Shown: positions 8,323-17,750 of the stretch, piece after piece
How positions within the stretch are numbered: position 1 is the first letter of the stretch
Layout of the letters: each line of letters begins with the position of its first letter
Assembly (NCBI GenBank): GCA_013215445.1
Contig: JABSRA010000047.1
Location: 1-35,257 of the forward strand
DNA: 35,257 nucleotides
DNA from: Oceanospirillaceae bacterium
GTDB lineage: Bacteria > Pseudomonadota > Gammaproteobacteria > Pseudomonadales > Balneatricaceae
Direction: 5' to 3'
Position numbers and translations under genes: made by a program
The notes under the pieces: generated by a model
Told to the model about the DNA's origin: nothing
What the model saw: the letters and a program-made list of their open reading frames with translations, nothing else
Databases searched by the model: none

Positions 8323-8787
8323 TTGATGATTTATTTTGCCATAGCCACCGGCTGTTTGTTTGTTATTGCTCTGAGTGTCTTTATTTATCGTACGTTGAGC
8401 GTTGCTAAAGATAAAAAGATAGCACAACAACAAATTGTGCAGCAACATATTGACGAGCATCGAGAGCGCCAAGAATATGTATCAAGCAGCATTAATATTA
8501 TTGTCAAAGCACTAGCGACTAAGCAAATAGAAGTAGTAGAGGCGAGTATTCGCCTCAAAGTGTTGGTCGATCAACTCAGGCCAAACCTGCCGGAAAACAG
8601 TTTTCCGGTAATGGAGCAGGTATTTTTAAAAACCCAACATATCCCCAAATTAAAAGCATGGAAAGCACTGGATAAAAAACAGCGTAAGCAGTTCACCAAA
8701 GAGATGAACCTGCTCGAGACAGAGGCGAGCCAAGCGGTGAGAGCAGAAGTTATCATGTTGGGTGAAATGATGGAGCAGCGTGGATGA
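8323..8787 (+). CDS. DUF2489-like single-pass membrane protein
   Basis: A 154-residue protein with one N-terminal transmembrane helix (about 3-22) followed by a helical cytosolic domain. The pattern KALATKQIEVVEASIRLKVL, then LPENSFPVMEQVFLKTQHIPKLKAW and a Glu/Lys-rich C-terminal helix, fits DUF2489 from memory; I could not search. Function unknown. Its TGA stop overlaps the next gene's ATG (ATGA), so the two are translationally coupled. Met2 at 8326 is an alternative start. Confidence 0.78.
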   Translation: MMIYFAIATGCLFVIALSVFIYRTLSVAKDKKIAQQQIVQQHIDEHRERQEYVSSSINIIVKALATKQIEVVEASIRLKVLVDQLRPNLPENSFPVMEQVFLKTQHIPKLKAWKALDKKQRKQFTKEMNLLETEASQAVRAEVIMLGEMMEQRG

Positions 8788-9161
8788 GTGAATTCCTGCT
8801 TATTTTTTCGATTACCTGTATTTTGCTGTGCACCTTAGCGTTGGCGATGTACTTCGGTCGTCCGCCAGTCTATAGAGTATCGAGGTTAGAAGCGTTAGCC
8901 CTGTTAAATGATTTAGTCGCCGGACGGCTCACTGAGCTAAAGTGGCTGATTTTTATCGGCCATGCAATCCCGACTGATCCTGAGTTGAATGATATCAGGC
9001 TCGCCTGTAATCAAATCGAATTAGCGGCTGAGGTGGGTAATCAAGTCGGCTATAGTATTAGTGCCAAGCGCTACGATGAGGTGGGTTTGATAAAGATTGC
9101 CGAAGTCATCGCCACTCTTGAAAAATTAATCGCCCAGACGCCGGTATATCGAGAGTTTTAA
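8784..9161 (+). CDS. Hypothetical small membrane protein coupled to the DUF2489-like gene
   Basis: A 125-residue protein. Residues 4-24 form a hydrophobic anchor, followed by a short basic stretch (GRPPVYRVSRLEAL) and a soluble helical domain of about 85 residues. I do not recognise a family. The start overlaps the preceding stop by 4 bp, arguing for a shared operon and perhaps a physical partnership. The domain is slightly acidic and has no Cys or obvious catalytic motif. Confidence 0.75.
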   Translation: MSEFLLIFSITCILLCTLALAMYFGRPPVYRVSRLEALALLNDLVAGRLTELKWLIFIGHAIPTDPELNDIRLACNQIELAAEVGNQVGYSISAKRYDEVGLIKIAEVIATLEKLIAQTPVYREF

Positions 9162-9178
9162 ACCAAGCCAAATGTTGA

Positions 9179-9210
9179 CTACAATGCTGCGCAGCGCACG
9201 GCTATTGTAG
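9179..9210. terminator. Candidate bidirectional terminator hairpin between convergent genes
   Basis: Perfect arms CTACAAT (9179-9185) and ATTGTAG (9204-9210) enclose a GC-rich core containing GCTGCGCAGC. It sits exactly between the 3' end of the 125-residue membrane protein gene and that of the hybrid kinase gene. Flanking T-runs are weak, so the assignment rests mostly on position. Confidence 0.4.
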
Positions 9211-9224
9211 ATGTAATCTTCGGC

Positions 9225-11921
9225 CTAAAAAAGGCTGGGCTGGATCTCATTTGAATGTTCTACAATGCGCATCAACCTCGATAAACAGGTCCAGATTTGG
9301 CGGGTATCATTGGCTTTTAAGACGTTTTGTAATTCTATGGTGGTTAGCTCCACCTCGGGAAGTTCGTAGAGACCTGCCAGTCCGACCAGTTGATGGGCTA
9401 ACTCGCGCATTTGGTGGATGTTTGATTTTGAAAATTCACTTTGTAAAAGACCTAACAGCCGCAGCAGTTCATCATTCAATACCGTTTGGTCTAGGTCGTA
9501 GTCTGCAAGATTAGTCGCGGGTTGAGGCTTTATCCCCGGCTGGCGAGAAGTACTTTCTTGCTCATTTTTTTGCGCTGAACTGCGCAGCTTTTTTTGGGTA
9601 GCTGCAGCGGTCAATCGTCTAATCGTTGAGATTAGCTCCACATCATTAATCGGCTTTAAAACAATGTGATTACTGCCCGCTGCCGTTATTTTTTTATGGT
9701 CTTTTTCGATGATGTTGGCGGTCAGTGAGATAATCGGCATATCACTGCTTTGACGAATGATTCTAGTCGCTTCAAAACCATCCATCACCGGCATGTGAAT
9801 ATCAATAATAGCAATATCTGGCTGATACTTGGCGATGAGTTCAATCGCCTCTTTACCGTTGGAGGCGATATACGTTTTGATCTGATGTTTTTCTAATATT
9901 TTACCGATCAATATCTGGTTAAAAGCATTGTCTTCGGCGACTACCGCGCAAATGGCTGGGTGTGAAGTTTGCTGGCTGATGTCGCTATTTGCATCGGGTG
10001 CGTGCTTGCCCTTGCTGGGGAATAGAGTTTCCGGGCGTATCGGTTTGTTGATGATAGAGACGACTGTCGGCAGTATTGGCATTGAATGGTTGCTAGGTAG
10101 CGCTATCGTTACGCTTTTGTGGCTGTCATTAAGTAATGGCAGCACTTGTTTCACCAATAGATTGTTAACATCCGTGGAGCTGATGCCGATCACAAGGTGT
10201 CGATAACTGGCAATAGATTTAAGTAAATCAGCTTGATTGAGGGCGGATTTGTGATTGATGTTTTTGCGGGTTAATAGCAGCGAAATTGAGCGCCGGGTAT
10301 GCTGATTTTCATCGTAAATAAGGACAGTTTCTGCCGGTTGGTAATCGCTGGGATATTCTGCTTGCAGTGGTGTATTACTCAAAATTGGGATTTGCAGGGT
10401 GACATTTGTGCCACGCCCCTGCTTTGAATATATCTCTAGTTTGCCGCCCATTAATTTAGTCAGTGTTTTAGCGATCACTAGACCTAGGCCAGAGCCGCCA
10501 AACCGGCGAGTAATAGAGGTGTCCGCTTGCACAAAAGCTTTAAATAGTTTGTTCAGCTGCTCGTTGGAAATACCGATACCAGTGTCGGTGACGCTGATAA
10601 TGATCAGTGATTGGTGTGAGCTTATGTGCTGGATATCGGCACTGATAGCGACCGATCCTGTATCGGTAAATTTAATCGCATTAGAGACCAAATTAGAGAT
10701 AATTTGTTTAAATCGAGTGGGGTCGCCCTTGATGTCAAAAGAGCGACCGTTGCTACTGAGCAATGATAATTCGAGCCCCTTGGAGTGCGCCATTGGCGCT
10801 TGCATCTCCATTATATCTAAAATGGCGGTCTCTAAATTAAAGTCAATTCTCTCTAGGGTGATGGCATCTTTCTGCAGTTTAGAGTAGTCCAATATGTCGT
10901 CGACTATGGAGAGTAATAATTGCGAAGTATGGTTAATAATACGGATAGGTTCTGCCTGATCTTCGGTGATTTTGGTGTCTTGCAGAATTTTGGAAAATCC
11001 GAGTATTGAGGTAAGCGGGGTTCTCAACTCGTGACTCATACGCGCTAAAAATTGGTCTTTAGCTTGGTTCGCTTCCACTTCTTTTTCTTTAGTGAGTTCT
11101 AGCGTTTCGTTTTGCTGCTCAAGATGATGCATTGCGGATTGCAAGCGTCGGGTGGCACTGTCGACTCTGGTCTCCATATCGGTAGTCGATACTTTAATCC
11201 GCATCGCCATGCGATTAATCCCGGTCGCCAGTACCGTGAGTTTTCCGACATGTGTATTACGTGCTCTCGCATCAAAATTACCTTTTTGGAAAGCATCAAC
11301 AACAGAGGTGATTTCTGCAATGGGCAACATAATTTGACGAGCAAAACGGCTGGCAAACCAGAAGGCGATTAGCAACATAAAGATTATGCCTATCGCTATC
11401 TTGATAAATAAACTGCGGTTGAGAGTGAGGGCTTCATCTCGGTCTAATAGTACCACCACCCAGCCAATGATTTCTGTCGAGGTTAGGTTTTGATTGGCAC
11501 TGTTAAATAAAGTGGTGACTTGCGAATGAGTAGTGACAGCCTGGACGAAGTAGGAGTGACTATCGTGGTTATAAATAGCCGGCGCAGGGGTTTTTAAATT
11601 GAGGGGGAAACTGGCCGTGCGGTGTAAGATATTGTATCCCAGGCTTAAAAACACTACATCGGCAACATCTTTGACTTTAAGAGGCGCTTTACTCAACTGT
11701 TGCATTTTGACTAGATCATTTTGCATGATAGCCTCTTTTGCTTCAACAGACATTAGCTGGACAATGGTATTGCCCCGCTGTAGAAATAGATTTTCGGTCT
11801 CTAGGCTTTTGCTCCAAAACAAATACAGGGTGAACAGAATCGATAAAACAACCAGTGGCGTTAAAGTAACCAGTAAAATCTGCTTATTTAAGCCAGCACT
11901 TGAATTATCTACAATTTTCAA
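9225..11921 (-). CDS. barA: BarA/GacS-type hybrid sensor histidine kinase
   Basis: An 898-residue inner-membrane hybrid kinase. TM1 is at about 16-34, periplasmic sensor 35-168, TM2 172-190, HAMP about 193-245, then a coiled-coil linker. HisKA has His297 (ARMSHELRTP). The ATPase domain has SNLVSNAIKF, TDTGIGIS (445-452) and GGSGLGLVI. A degenerate receiver-like domain (about 530-632) lacks an evident acceptor Asp. A functional receiver (656-770) has Asp707 in IIDIHMPVMDG, and a C-terminal Hpt domain carries His843 (LAHQLVGLAG). This layout is that of BarA/GacS, which phosphorylates UvrY/GacA to control small RNAs of the Csr/Rsm system. That partner is not in this window. Confidence 0.92.
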   Translation of the reverse strand: MKIVDNSSAGLNKQILLVTLTPLVVLSILFTLYLFWSKSLETENLFLQRGNTIVQLMSVEAKEAIMQNDLVKMQQLSKAPLKVKDVADVVFLSLGYNILHRTASFPLNLKTPAPAIYNHDSHSYFVQAVTTHSQVTTLFNSANQNLTSTEIIGWVVVLLDRDEALTLNRSLFIKIAIGIIFMLLIAFWFASRFARQIMLPIAEITSVVDAFQKGNFDARARNTHVGKLTVLATGINRMAMRIKVSTTDMETRVDSATRRLQSAMHHLEQQNETLELTKEKEVEANQAKDQFLARMSHELRTPLTSILGFSKILQDTKITEDQAEPIRIINHTSQLLLSIVDDILDYSKLQKDAITLERIDFNLETAILDIMEMQAPMAHSKGLELSLLSSNGRSFDIKGDPTRFKQIISNLVSNAIKFTDTGSVAISADIQHISSHQSLIIISVTDTGIGISNEQLNKLFKAFVQADTSITRRFGGSGLGLVIAKTLTKLMGGKLEIYSKQGRGTNVTLQIPILSNTPLQAEYPSDYQPAETVLIYDENQHTRRSISLLLTRKNINHKSALNQADLLKSIASYRHLVIGISSTDVNNLLVKQVLPLLNDSHKSVTIALPSNHSMPILPTVVSIINKPIRPETLFPSKGKHAPDANSDISQQTSHPAICAVVAEDNAFNQILIGKILEKHQIKTYIASNGKEAIELIAKYQPDIAIIDIHMPVMDGFEATRIIRQSSDMPIISLTANIIEKDHKKITAAGSNHIVLKPINDVELISTIRRLTAAATQKKLRSSAQKNEQESTSRQPGIKPQPATNLADYDLDQTVLNDELLRLLGLLQSEFSKSNIHQMRELAHQLVGLAGLYELPEVELTTIELQNVLKANDTRQIWTCLSRLMRIVEHSNEIQPSLF

Positions 11922-12248
11922 TCCACACCCTCTTAACTGTCGCGGTACGTTTTAGGATAATGTAACGTTGAGTTTGTCTGCCATAGCGATCTCAGCCTCA
12001 GATGGCGAGTGAGGCAAGACCAGATAAACGGCTAATAGCGGCATCAGTGCGCCCGCGTCTGTGGCTTGTGAGCCGTTTTTAACGCCGAAATATCCAAGCT
12101 AGTGGTTATCTGAGATTTCAGTATATATAACCCATTTGATAACTGTGAATAAAACGGCTTAAATATGCATGAATTTTAGCCAGGCTAGCCTAAGGATAAA
12201 ATTATGGCAGTTTCTGTTGCTCCTCAAGGGTGGGACTAAACGCGATGA
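11922..12248. other. 327-bp gap upstream of barA
   Basis: This lies between the barA start and the end of the formate dehydrogenase operon. It contains an AACGGCT/AGCCGTT inverted repeat with a long loop (about 12026-12075) and an AT-rich stretch near 12120-12180. An ATG at about 12204 with AGGA upstream opens only an 11-codon frame. The region should hold the barA promoter, but no convincing -35/-10 pair was found. Confidence 0.4.
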
Positions 12249-12458
12249 TTACAGTTTTTTGATCGCTGCGATGGAGGTCTCTGAGAGGCCATGCCCGCCA
12301 CTCTTTAAATAGTTGATGATGTCTTCTTTCATCGAGCGTGCCCAAAACTTTTTCATGTGCTCGCTGGTAAAAGTCGCGGCGCTCTCAATGCCGCCCTGTT
12401 GATTATTCTCTCCAATTTGGTTGACCATGTGAATCAATTGCTCTTGTGCGGATCTCAT
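12249..12458 (-). CDS. fdsD: NAD-dependent formate dehydrogenase delta subunit
   Basis: A 69-residue protein of the FdsD family, needed for full activity of the soluble FdsABG formate dehydrogenase, though its biochemical role is not fully settled. It shows the family pattern LIHMVNQIGENN near the N-terminus followed by an FWARSMKEDIINYL helix. Two ATGs are available; the internal one at 12458 has AAGAGA at good spacing while ATG 12479 has no ribosome-binding site, so 12458 is chosen. It is the last gene of the operon, just past fdhD, matching the fdsGBACD order known from Cupriavidus. Confidence 0.85.
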   Translation of the reverse strand: MRSAQEQLIHMVNQIGENNQQGGIESAATFTSEHMKKFWARSMKEDIINYLKSGGHGLSETSIAAIKKL

Positions 12459-12485
12459 TGAATATTCTCTTGTTATCATTAATGG

Positions 12486-13298
12486 CTAAAGGCACTGGTG
12501 GTATACGTTGTATTTTCCGGTGCGGGCAAAGCCGATTAAATTTATATTTAGTTGCTTAGCTTGATGGATCGCCAGTGAAGTGGGCGCCGAAACAGCCACT
12601 AGATTGGCACAGCCTAAATAGCTGGTTTTGTGAATCATTTCATAACTGGCTCGGCTGGAAATAAGTACAAAACCATCTTTTGCAGGAAGACCTTTGCGGC
12701 GCATCGCGCCGATTAATTTATCCAGTGCGTTGTGTCTTCCGACATCCTCACGCAGCAGGATTTTTTCACCTTGCAAGTTGCACCACACAGCGCCATGGCA
12801 AGCCCCGGTTTGCTGGCGTAAAGGCTGCCAAGAGGTCAGTGAATGAATGGCTGCCTGAATAGCACTCGCCTTGGGCAGGGGGGTCGCGGGTAGTATTGGC
12901 GCCACCCGTAATGCTCGATCTAATGAGTCCACCCCACAGAGACCGCAGCCACTATTACCGGTCATGGAGCGCCGGTGAGACTTAAGTGCCTGAAAGCATG
13001 CGTTGCTGATCTGCAAATCTATCTCGTAGCCATTGCTGTGTTGGGTCAATTGCACATCATAGATTTGCTCAATGTTATCGACAATGGCTTCACTGAGACT
13101 GAAACCAATCGCAAAATCCTCCAAATCACAGGGGGTGGCCATCATCACCGCCTGAGTGATACCGTTGTAGGCGATGGCGATGGGCACTTCCTCAATCACC
13201 TGATCATCAAAAGTGTGTAACTTTTGCTGATTCCACTGTTGAGTTTTAACCTGAACGTAGCCAGCGCTCAGGGGTAGTTCAGTTTCCATTTTTGACAT
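12486..13298 (-). CDS. fdhD: Formate dehydrogenase sulfurtransferase FdhD (FdsC)
   Basis: A 270-residue accessory protein that passes sulfur from IscS to the bis-molybdopterin guanine dinucleotide cofactor, making the sulfido ligand the alpha subunit needs. The diagnostic CxxC, Cys118 and Cys121 in SGCGLCGVDSLDRALR, is intact, as are LLREDVGRHNALDKLIG and LISSRASYEM. The start overlaps the fdsA stop by one base (TAATG). Met4 is an alternative start. In fds operons this gene is called fdsC; its position between fdsA and fdsD is the classical order. Confidence 0.95.
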   Translation of the reverse strand: MSKMETELPLSAGYVQVKTQQWNQQKLHTFDDQVIEEVPIAIAYNGITQAVMMATPCDLEDFAIGFSLSEAIVDNIEQIYDVQLTQHSNGYEIDLQISNACFQALKSHRRSMTGNSGCGLCGVDSLDRALRVAPILPATPLPKASAIQAAIHSLTSWQPLRQQTGACHGAVWCNLQGEKILLREDVGRHNALDKLIGAMRRKGLPAKDGFVLISSRASYEMIHKTSYLGCANLVAVSAPTSLAIHQAKQLNINLIGFARTGKYNVYHQCL

Positions 13299-16162
13299 TA
13301 CAGATTGTCAGCAGTGTGTCGGGTGCGCTTGTTTAAAAAGCCTTTTTGTCGCTTGTCACTGGCTTGGAACTCCTGTTGCCAACGCGATGGCTGAGTGACT
13401 TTTTCGACCTGCACTGCTGTTACTTTATATTCTGGGCAGTTTGTCGCCCAATCTGAATTGTCGGTAGTGATGACATTGGCACCGCTACCGGGATGGTGGA
13501 AGGTGGTGTAAACCACGCCCGGTTGCATGCGCTCGCTGATTTTAGCGCGCAGTACGGTATGGCCAGCGCGGCTGGTGATACCCAGCCAATCACCGTCGTT
13601 AATACCGCGCTCTTGGGCGTCATGCGGATGCACTTCCAGGATGTCCTCATCGTGCCAGGTCATGTTGGGGGTGCGCCTAGTTTGAGCGCCGACATTATAC
13701 TGCGATAAGATACGCCCGGTGGTTAATAGCAACGGGAGTCTGCGGGAGCTGCGCTCCAGCGTTGGGATGAATTCTGTCACTGCAAAGTTGCCTTTGCCAA
13801 TTGGGAAGTCAGTGACGTGCATGGTCGGTGTGCCCAGTGGATGCTCATCATTACAGGGCCACTGGATGCTGCCAAGCTGTTCCAGTTTTTCGTAGCTAAC
13901 GCCGCTGAAACTCGGGGTCAACTGGGCAATTTCATCCATGATTTCACTGGGGTGGTCATAATTCATCTCGTAACCCAAGGCTTTAGAGAGACCCATGGTT
14001 ACCTCCCAATCAGCGAGCCCCGCCAGTGGTGGCATGACTTTACGCACCCGGTTAATACGGCGCTCGGCATTGGTAAAGGTTCCGTCTTTTTCTAAGAAGG
14101 TGGCGCCGGGTAATAATACGTGGGCAAATTTGGCCGTTTCGTTGAGAAAAATGTCTTGTACGATCAGGCAGTCTAAAGCGCGCAGTGCTCTTTCGACGTG
14201 CTGTGTATTGGGGTCGGACTGGGCGATGTCTTCGCCCTGTACGTAGAGGCCTTTAAAGGTGCCATTAATAGCCGCATCAAACATGTTGGGAATGCGCAAG
14301 CCGGGTTCATGATCAATTTTAACTTTCCAAGCTGCTTCAAATTTATCTCGCACCGCTTTTATGCCAACGTGTTGATAGCCGGGTAGTTCATGGGGGAAAG
14401 AACCCATATCGCAAGAGCCCTGTACATTGTTTTGTCCACGCAGTGGGTTGACGCCTACACCTTCACGTCCCAAGTTACCGGTGGCGAGCGCTAAGTTGGC
14501 AATGCCCATGACCATGGTCGATCCCTGGGAGTGCTCGGTCACACCTAAGCCGTAGAAAATTGCACCATTACCGGCATTCGCGTAGAGCCTAGCAGCGTCT
14601 TTGACTTTTTGAGCTGGCACGCCAGTGATGGACTCGGTACTCTCGGGAGAATTTTTGTCGAGGCTGATAAACGCTTTCCAGCTTTCAAAGGCTGCAGTCG
14701 CGCAGCGCTTCGCAATAAAGTCTTCATCCAATAAGTTTTCGGTGACAATCACATGGGCGAGAGCATTGACAATCGCGACGTTGGTACCGGGGCGAAGCTG
14801 GAGGTGTATCGCACGCTTGAGGTGTGGGGTGGCTAAGAGATCGATGTCTCTGGGGTCTAGCACAATTAGGCTGGCGCCCTCGCGTAATCTGCGGCGCATC
14901 AAAGAGCCAAACACGGGGTGTGCGTCGGTGGGGTTAGCACCGATGACGACGATGCAGTCGGTTTTTCTGATCGACTCAAACGTTTGAGTGCCCGCAGATT
15001 CACCCAAGGTGGTTTTTAGGCCAAAGCCGGTGGGGCTGTGGCAGACCCGGGCACAGGTATCGGTATTGTTGTTGCCAAAGGCACTGCGGATCAGTTTTTG
15101 TACCAGATAGGTTTCCTCATTGGTACAGCGCGATGAGGTGATGCCACCGACACTCTCGCGGCCATGCTTAGCTTGAATTTTGTGGATTTTAGCGGCGGCA
15201 AAGGTAAATGCCTCATCCCAGCTGACCACGCGCCAGGGCTGATCGATGCTGTCGCGAATCATCGGCTCTTTAATGCGGTCTTTGTGAGTAGCATAACCAA
15301 AGGCAAAGCGCCCTTTGACGCAGGAGTGACCCTGATTGGCCGCGCCGCCTTTGTAAGGCACCATGCGAATCACTTGATCGCCTTTCATCTGCGCTTCAAA
15401 AGAGCAGCCGACCCCACAGTAGGCACAAGTGGTGACTATCGAGTGCTCGGGTTGTCCCTGATCGATCACGCTTTTTTCCATCAGTGTTGAGGTCGGGCAA
15501 GCCTGCACGCAGGCGCCGCAGGAGACGCAATCGGAATCGATGAAATCTTGGTCGGTGCCGGCCACTACTTTAGAGTCAAAACCTCGACCATCGATAGTGA
15601 GCGCATAGGTGCCCTGTACTTCTTCGCAGGCCCTGACGCAGCGCGAGCAGACAATGCATTTACTCGGATCAAAGCTAAAGTAGGGGTTGGAGTGGTCCTT
15701 CTCGACATCCAAGTGGTTGGCACCGCTAAATCCGTAACGCACTTCGCGCAAGCCAACTGCACCAGCCATATCTTGCAGCTCACAATCGCCATTGGCGGGG
15801 CAGGTTAGGCAGTCTAAGGGGTGATCGGAGATGTACAATTCCATCACATTGCGGCGCAATTTGGCCAGTTTTTCGGTTTCTGTGGTGATTTTCATACCCT
15901 CTGCCACGGGGGTAGTACAGGAGGCGGGGTAACCGCGGCGCCCTTCGATCTGCACCGCGCAGAGTCGACATGAGCCAAAGGGCTCTAAGCTATCGGTGGC
16001 ACAGAGTTTAGGGATGTTAATATCGTGCAGGGAGGCAGCGCGCATTACCGAGGTGCCTTCGGCGACGCTGATACTTTTCCCATCAATTTCAATGTTGATC
16101 AAAATTTCGCTGAGTATGGCCGGCGTACCTAAGTCTTTACTGGGATTATAATATTCTAACAT
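13298..16162 (-). CDS. fdsA: NAD-dependent formate dehydrogenase alpha (catalytic) subunit
   Basis: A 954-residue molybdenum subunit that oxidises formate to CO2. From the N-terminus: a [2Fe-2S] ferredoxin domain (Cys54, 65, 68, 82), a His-Cys iron-sulfur motif DHPLDCLTCPANGDC (113-127), a pair of [4Fe-4S] motifs (CIVCSRCVRAC 169-179; CVSCGACVQAC 212-222), a further motif CAYCGVGC (246-253), then the bis-MGD domains. The Mo ligand is a cysteine, Cys374 in ARVCHSPTGFGLK, so this is not the selenocysteine form. The C-terminal molydopterin-dinucleotide-binding domain covers about 830-935. Length matches Cupriavidus FdsA. One base separates it from the fdsB stop. Confidence 0.96.
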   Translation of the reverse strand: MLEYYNPSKDLGTPAILSEILINIEIDGKSISVAEGTSVMRAASLHDINIPKLCATDSLEPFGSCRLCAVQIEGRRGYPASCTTPVAEGMKITTETEKLAKLRRNVMELYISDHPLDCLTCPANGDCELQDMAGAVGLREVRYGFSGANHLDVEKDHSNPYFSFDPSKCIVCSRCVRACEEVQGTYALTIDGRGFDSKVVAGTDQDFIDSDCVSCGACVQACPTSTLMEKSVIDQGQPEHSIVTTCAYCGVGCSFEAQMKGDQVIRMVPYKGGAANQGHSCVKGRFAFGYATHKDRIKEPMIRDSIDQPWRVVSWDEAFTFAAAKIHKIQAKHGRESVGGITSSRCTNEETYLVQKLIRSAFGNNNTDTCARVCHSPTGFGLKTTLGESAGTQTFESIRKTDCIVVIGANPTDAHPVFGSLMRRRLREGASLIVLDPRDIDLLATPHLKRAIHLQLRPGTNVAIVNALAHVIVTENLLDEDFIAKRCATAAFESWKAFISLDKNSPESTESITGVPAQKVKDAARLYANAGNGAIFYGLGVTEHSQGSTMVMGIANLALATGNLGREGVGVNPLRGQNNVQGSCDMGSFPHELPGYQHVGIKAVRDKFEAAWKVKIDHEPGLRIPNMFDAAINGTFKGLYVQGEDIAQSDPNTQHVERALRALDCLIVQDIFLNETAKFAHVLLPGATFLEKDGTFTNAERRINRVRKVMPPLAGLADWEVTMGLSKALGYEMNYDHPSEIMDEIAQLTPSFSGVSYEKLEQLGSIQWPCNDEHPLGTPTMHVTDFPIGKGNFAVTEFIPTLERSSRRLPLLLTTGRILSQYNVGAQTRRTPNMTWHDEDILEVHPHDAQERGINDGDWLGITSRAGHTVLRAKISERMQPGVVYTTFHHPGSGANVITTDNSDWATNCPEYKVTAVQVEKVTQPSRWQQEFQASDKRQKGFLNKRTRHTADNL

Positions 16163-16163
16163 G

Positions 16164-17741
16164 TTAGCAAACCTCCGCTGGCTTGGCTGCAGGGTCTAGT
16201 TGCTCAGCCCTATAAGCTTTCATGGCGCTTTGTACGGGGATGGGTGTCATGCCCCCCATGGCGCACAGTGACATATCGATCATGGTCTCACACAAGTCAT
16301 CCAGCAATTCTAAATTGCTCTCTAGATTCTCACCGTTGCGTATTTTGTCAATGACTTCAGTACCACGCACCGAGCCGATGCGACAGGGCGTGCACTTACC
16401 ACAGGATTCTTCAACGCAAAATTCCATCGAAAAACGCGCTTGTTCGGCCAAATCAACCGTGTCGTCAAAAATGACAATGCCGCCGTGGCCTAACACCGCC
16501 CCGATAGCGGCAAATTCTTCGTAGTCTAGGGCAGTGTCCCATTGCGCTGGAGTGAGGTAAGCGCCTAGTGGCCCGCCCACTTGGATACTGTGCATCGGGC
16601 GCTTGGAAGCAGTCCCCTGTGCAAACTGATCGAGTAGTTCATTTAAGGTGGTGCCAAAGGCGAGTTCCACTAGCCCCCCCTGATTGACATTGCCGGCTAT
16701 TTGAAAGGGTAACGTACCTCTGGAGCGACCCTGACCATAGTTGGCGTATAGCTCGGCGCCATCGGCGATAATATGTGGCACAGCGGCAAAAGATAGCACG
16801 TTGTTGACCACGGTAGGTTGGCCGAATAACCCTTCGATGGCGGGCAGCGGTGGTTTGGCTCGCACTAGGCCGCGCTTGCCCTCTAAGCTCTCCAGTAGTG
16901 AGGTCTCCTCGCCACAAATATAGGCGCCAGCGCCCATGCGCACTTCGAGATCAAACTTAAAGGGAGAGCCGCAGAGATTATCTCCGAGGAAATTGCCAGC
17001 GTAAGCATGGCTAATGGCCTCGTTTAAAATCAGTTCTGCCTGCGGGTATTCGGAGCGCAGATAGATGAAACCCTGGTTGGCACCGACCGCCAGTGCAGCA
17101 ATGGTGATGCCTTCAATGAGGGAGTAGGGGTCGGCTTCCATCAATAGGCGATCGGCAAAGGTGCCAGAATCGCCTTCATCGGCGTTGCAGACAATATATT
17201 TCTGTTGTGCCGGGCAATCTAAGACGGTCTGCCACTTGATACCTGTGGGGAAAGCGGCCCCACCGCGACCGCGCAGGCCGGAGGCTTTTACCTCGTCAAC
17301 TATCTCTTGGGCATTCATTTGCAGTGATTTTGCCAGCCCGATAAAACCTCGATGCGCGATATAGTCGTCGATATCGGTAGGGTCAATAATTCCCGCTCGG
17401 GAAAAACTCAGGCGCTGCTGGTTTTTTAAATAGGGAATCTCTTCGGTTAAGCCCAAATACAGTGGATGTGCAGTGACGCTTTGGGTATCAAAGGTTGGGT
17501 TGCAAAAATCAGCGGCAAATAAGCTGGCGACATCTTCCGGGCGCACGGGGCCAAAGGCTATCCTGCCACGGTTAGTCTGAACTTCAAGCAACGGTTCTAA
17601 ATAGAACATGCCACGTGAGCCATTGCGAATCAGCTGTATCTCGATGTCATCACTGGCAGCTTGAGCCAGTAGCTTAGTGGCTACTTGCTCACCCTCAAGG
17701 GATAAAGTGGTGGTGTCGCGGGGTAGGTATACTGTGGTCAT
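16164..17741 (-). CDS. fdsB: NAD-dependent formate dehydrogenase beta (diaphorase) subunit
   Basis: A 525-residue flavoprotein, homologous to NuoF/HoxF, that carries FMN and transfers electrons to NAD+. Residues 1-90 form a thioredoxin-like N-terminal domain without a full Cys set. The FMN/NADH-binding motifs are GLRGRGGAAFPTGIKW (155-170) and the ICGEETSLLESLEGKRG region (275-291). The [4Fe-4S] site is ESCGKCTPC (Cys447, 450, 453) with Cys493 in SLCAMGG. It sits between fdsG and fdsA with 9-bp and 1-bp gaps, so the three subunits are clearly co-expressed. Confidence 0.96.
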   Translation of the reverse strand: MTTVYLPRDTTTLSLEGEQVATKLLAQAASDDIEIQLIRNGSRGMFYLEPLLEVQTNRGRIAFGPVRPEDVASLFAADFCNPTFDTQSVTAHPLYLGLTEEIPYLKNQQRLSFSRAGIIDPTDIDDYIAHRGFIGLAKSLQMNAQEIVDEVKASGLRGRGGAAFPTGIKWQTVLDCPAQQKYIVCNADEGDSGTFADRLLMEADPYSLIEGITIAALAVGANQGFIYLRSEYPQAELILNEAISHAYAGNFLGDNLCGSPFKFDLEVRMGAGAYICGEETSLLESLEGKRGLVRAKPPLPAIEGLFGQPTVVNNVLSFAAVPHIIADGAELYANYGQGRSRGTLPFQIAGNVNQGGLVELAFGTTLNELLDQFAQGTASKRPMHSIQVGGPLGAYLTPAQWDTALDYEEFAAIGAVLGHGGIVIFDDTVDLAEQARFSMEFCVEESCGKCTPCRIGSVRGTEVIDKIRNGENLESNLELLDDLCETMIDMSLCAMGGMTPIPVQSAMKAYRAEQLDPAAKPAEVC

Positions 17742-17750
17742 TATAATTAC

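Noticed and set aside
12026..12079. Terminator from the AACGGCT/AGCCGTTTTT inverted repeat
   Set aside because: The loop is about 39 nt and no plus-strand gene lies upstream for it to terminate.
12204..12239. 11-codon ORF (MAVSVAPQGWD) with an AGGA upstream
   Set aside because: Too short to support as a gene, and it lacks the Glu-x-x-x-Tyr pattern of PqqA-type precursor peptides.
12271..12290. Third copy of the ccm palindrome (GGAGGTCTCTGAGA in fdsD)
   Set aside because: Only the short GAGGTCTC core is shared; there is no second arm or conserved loop and it lies in coding sequence.
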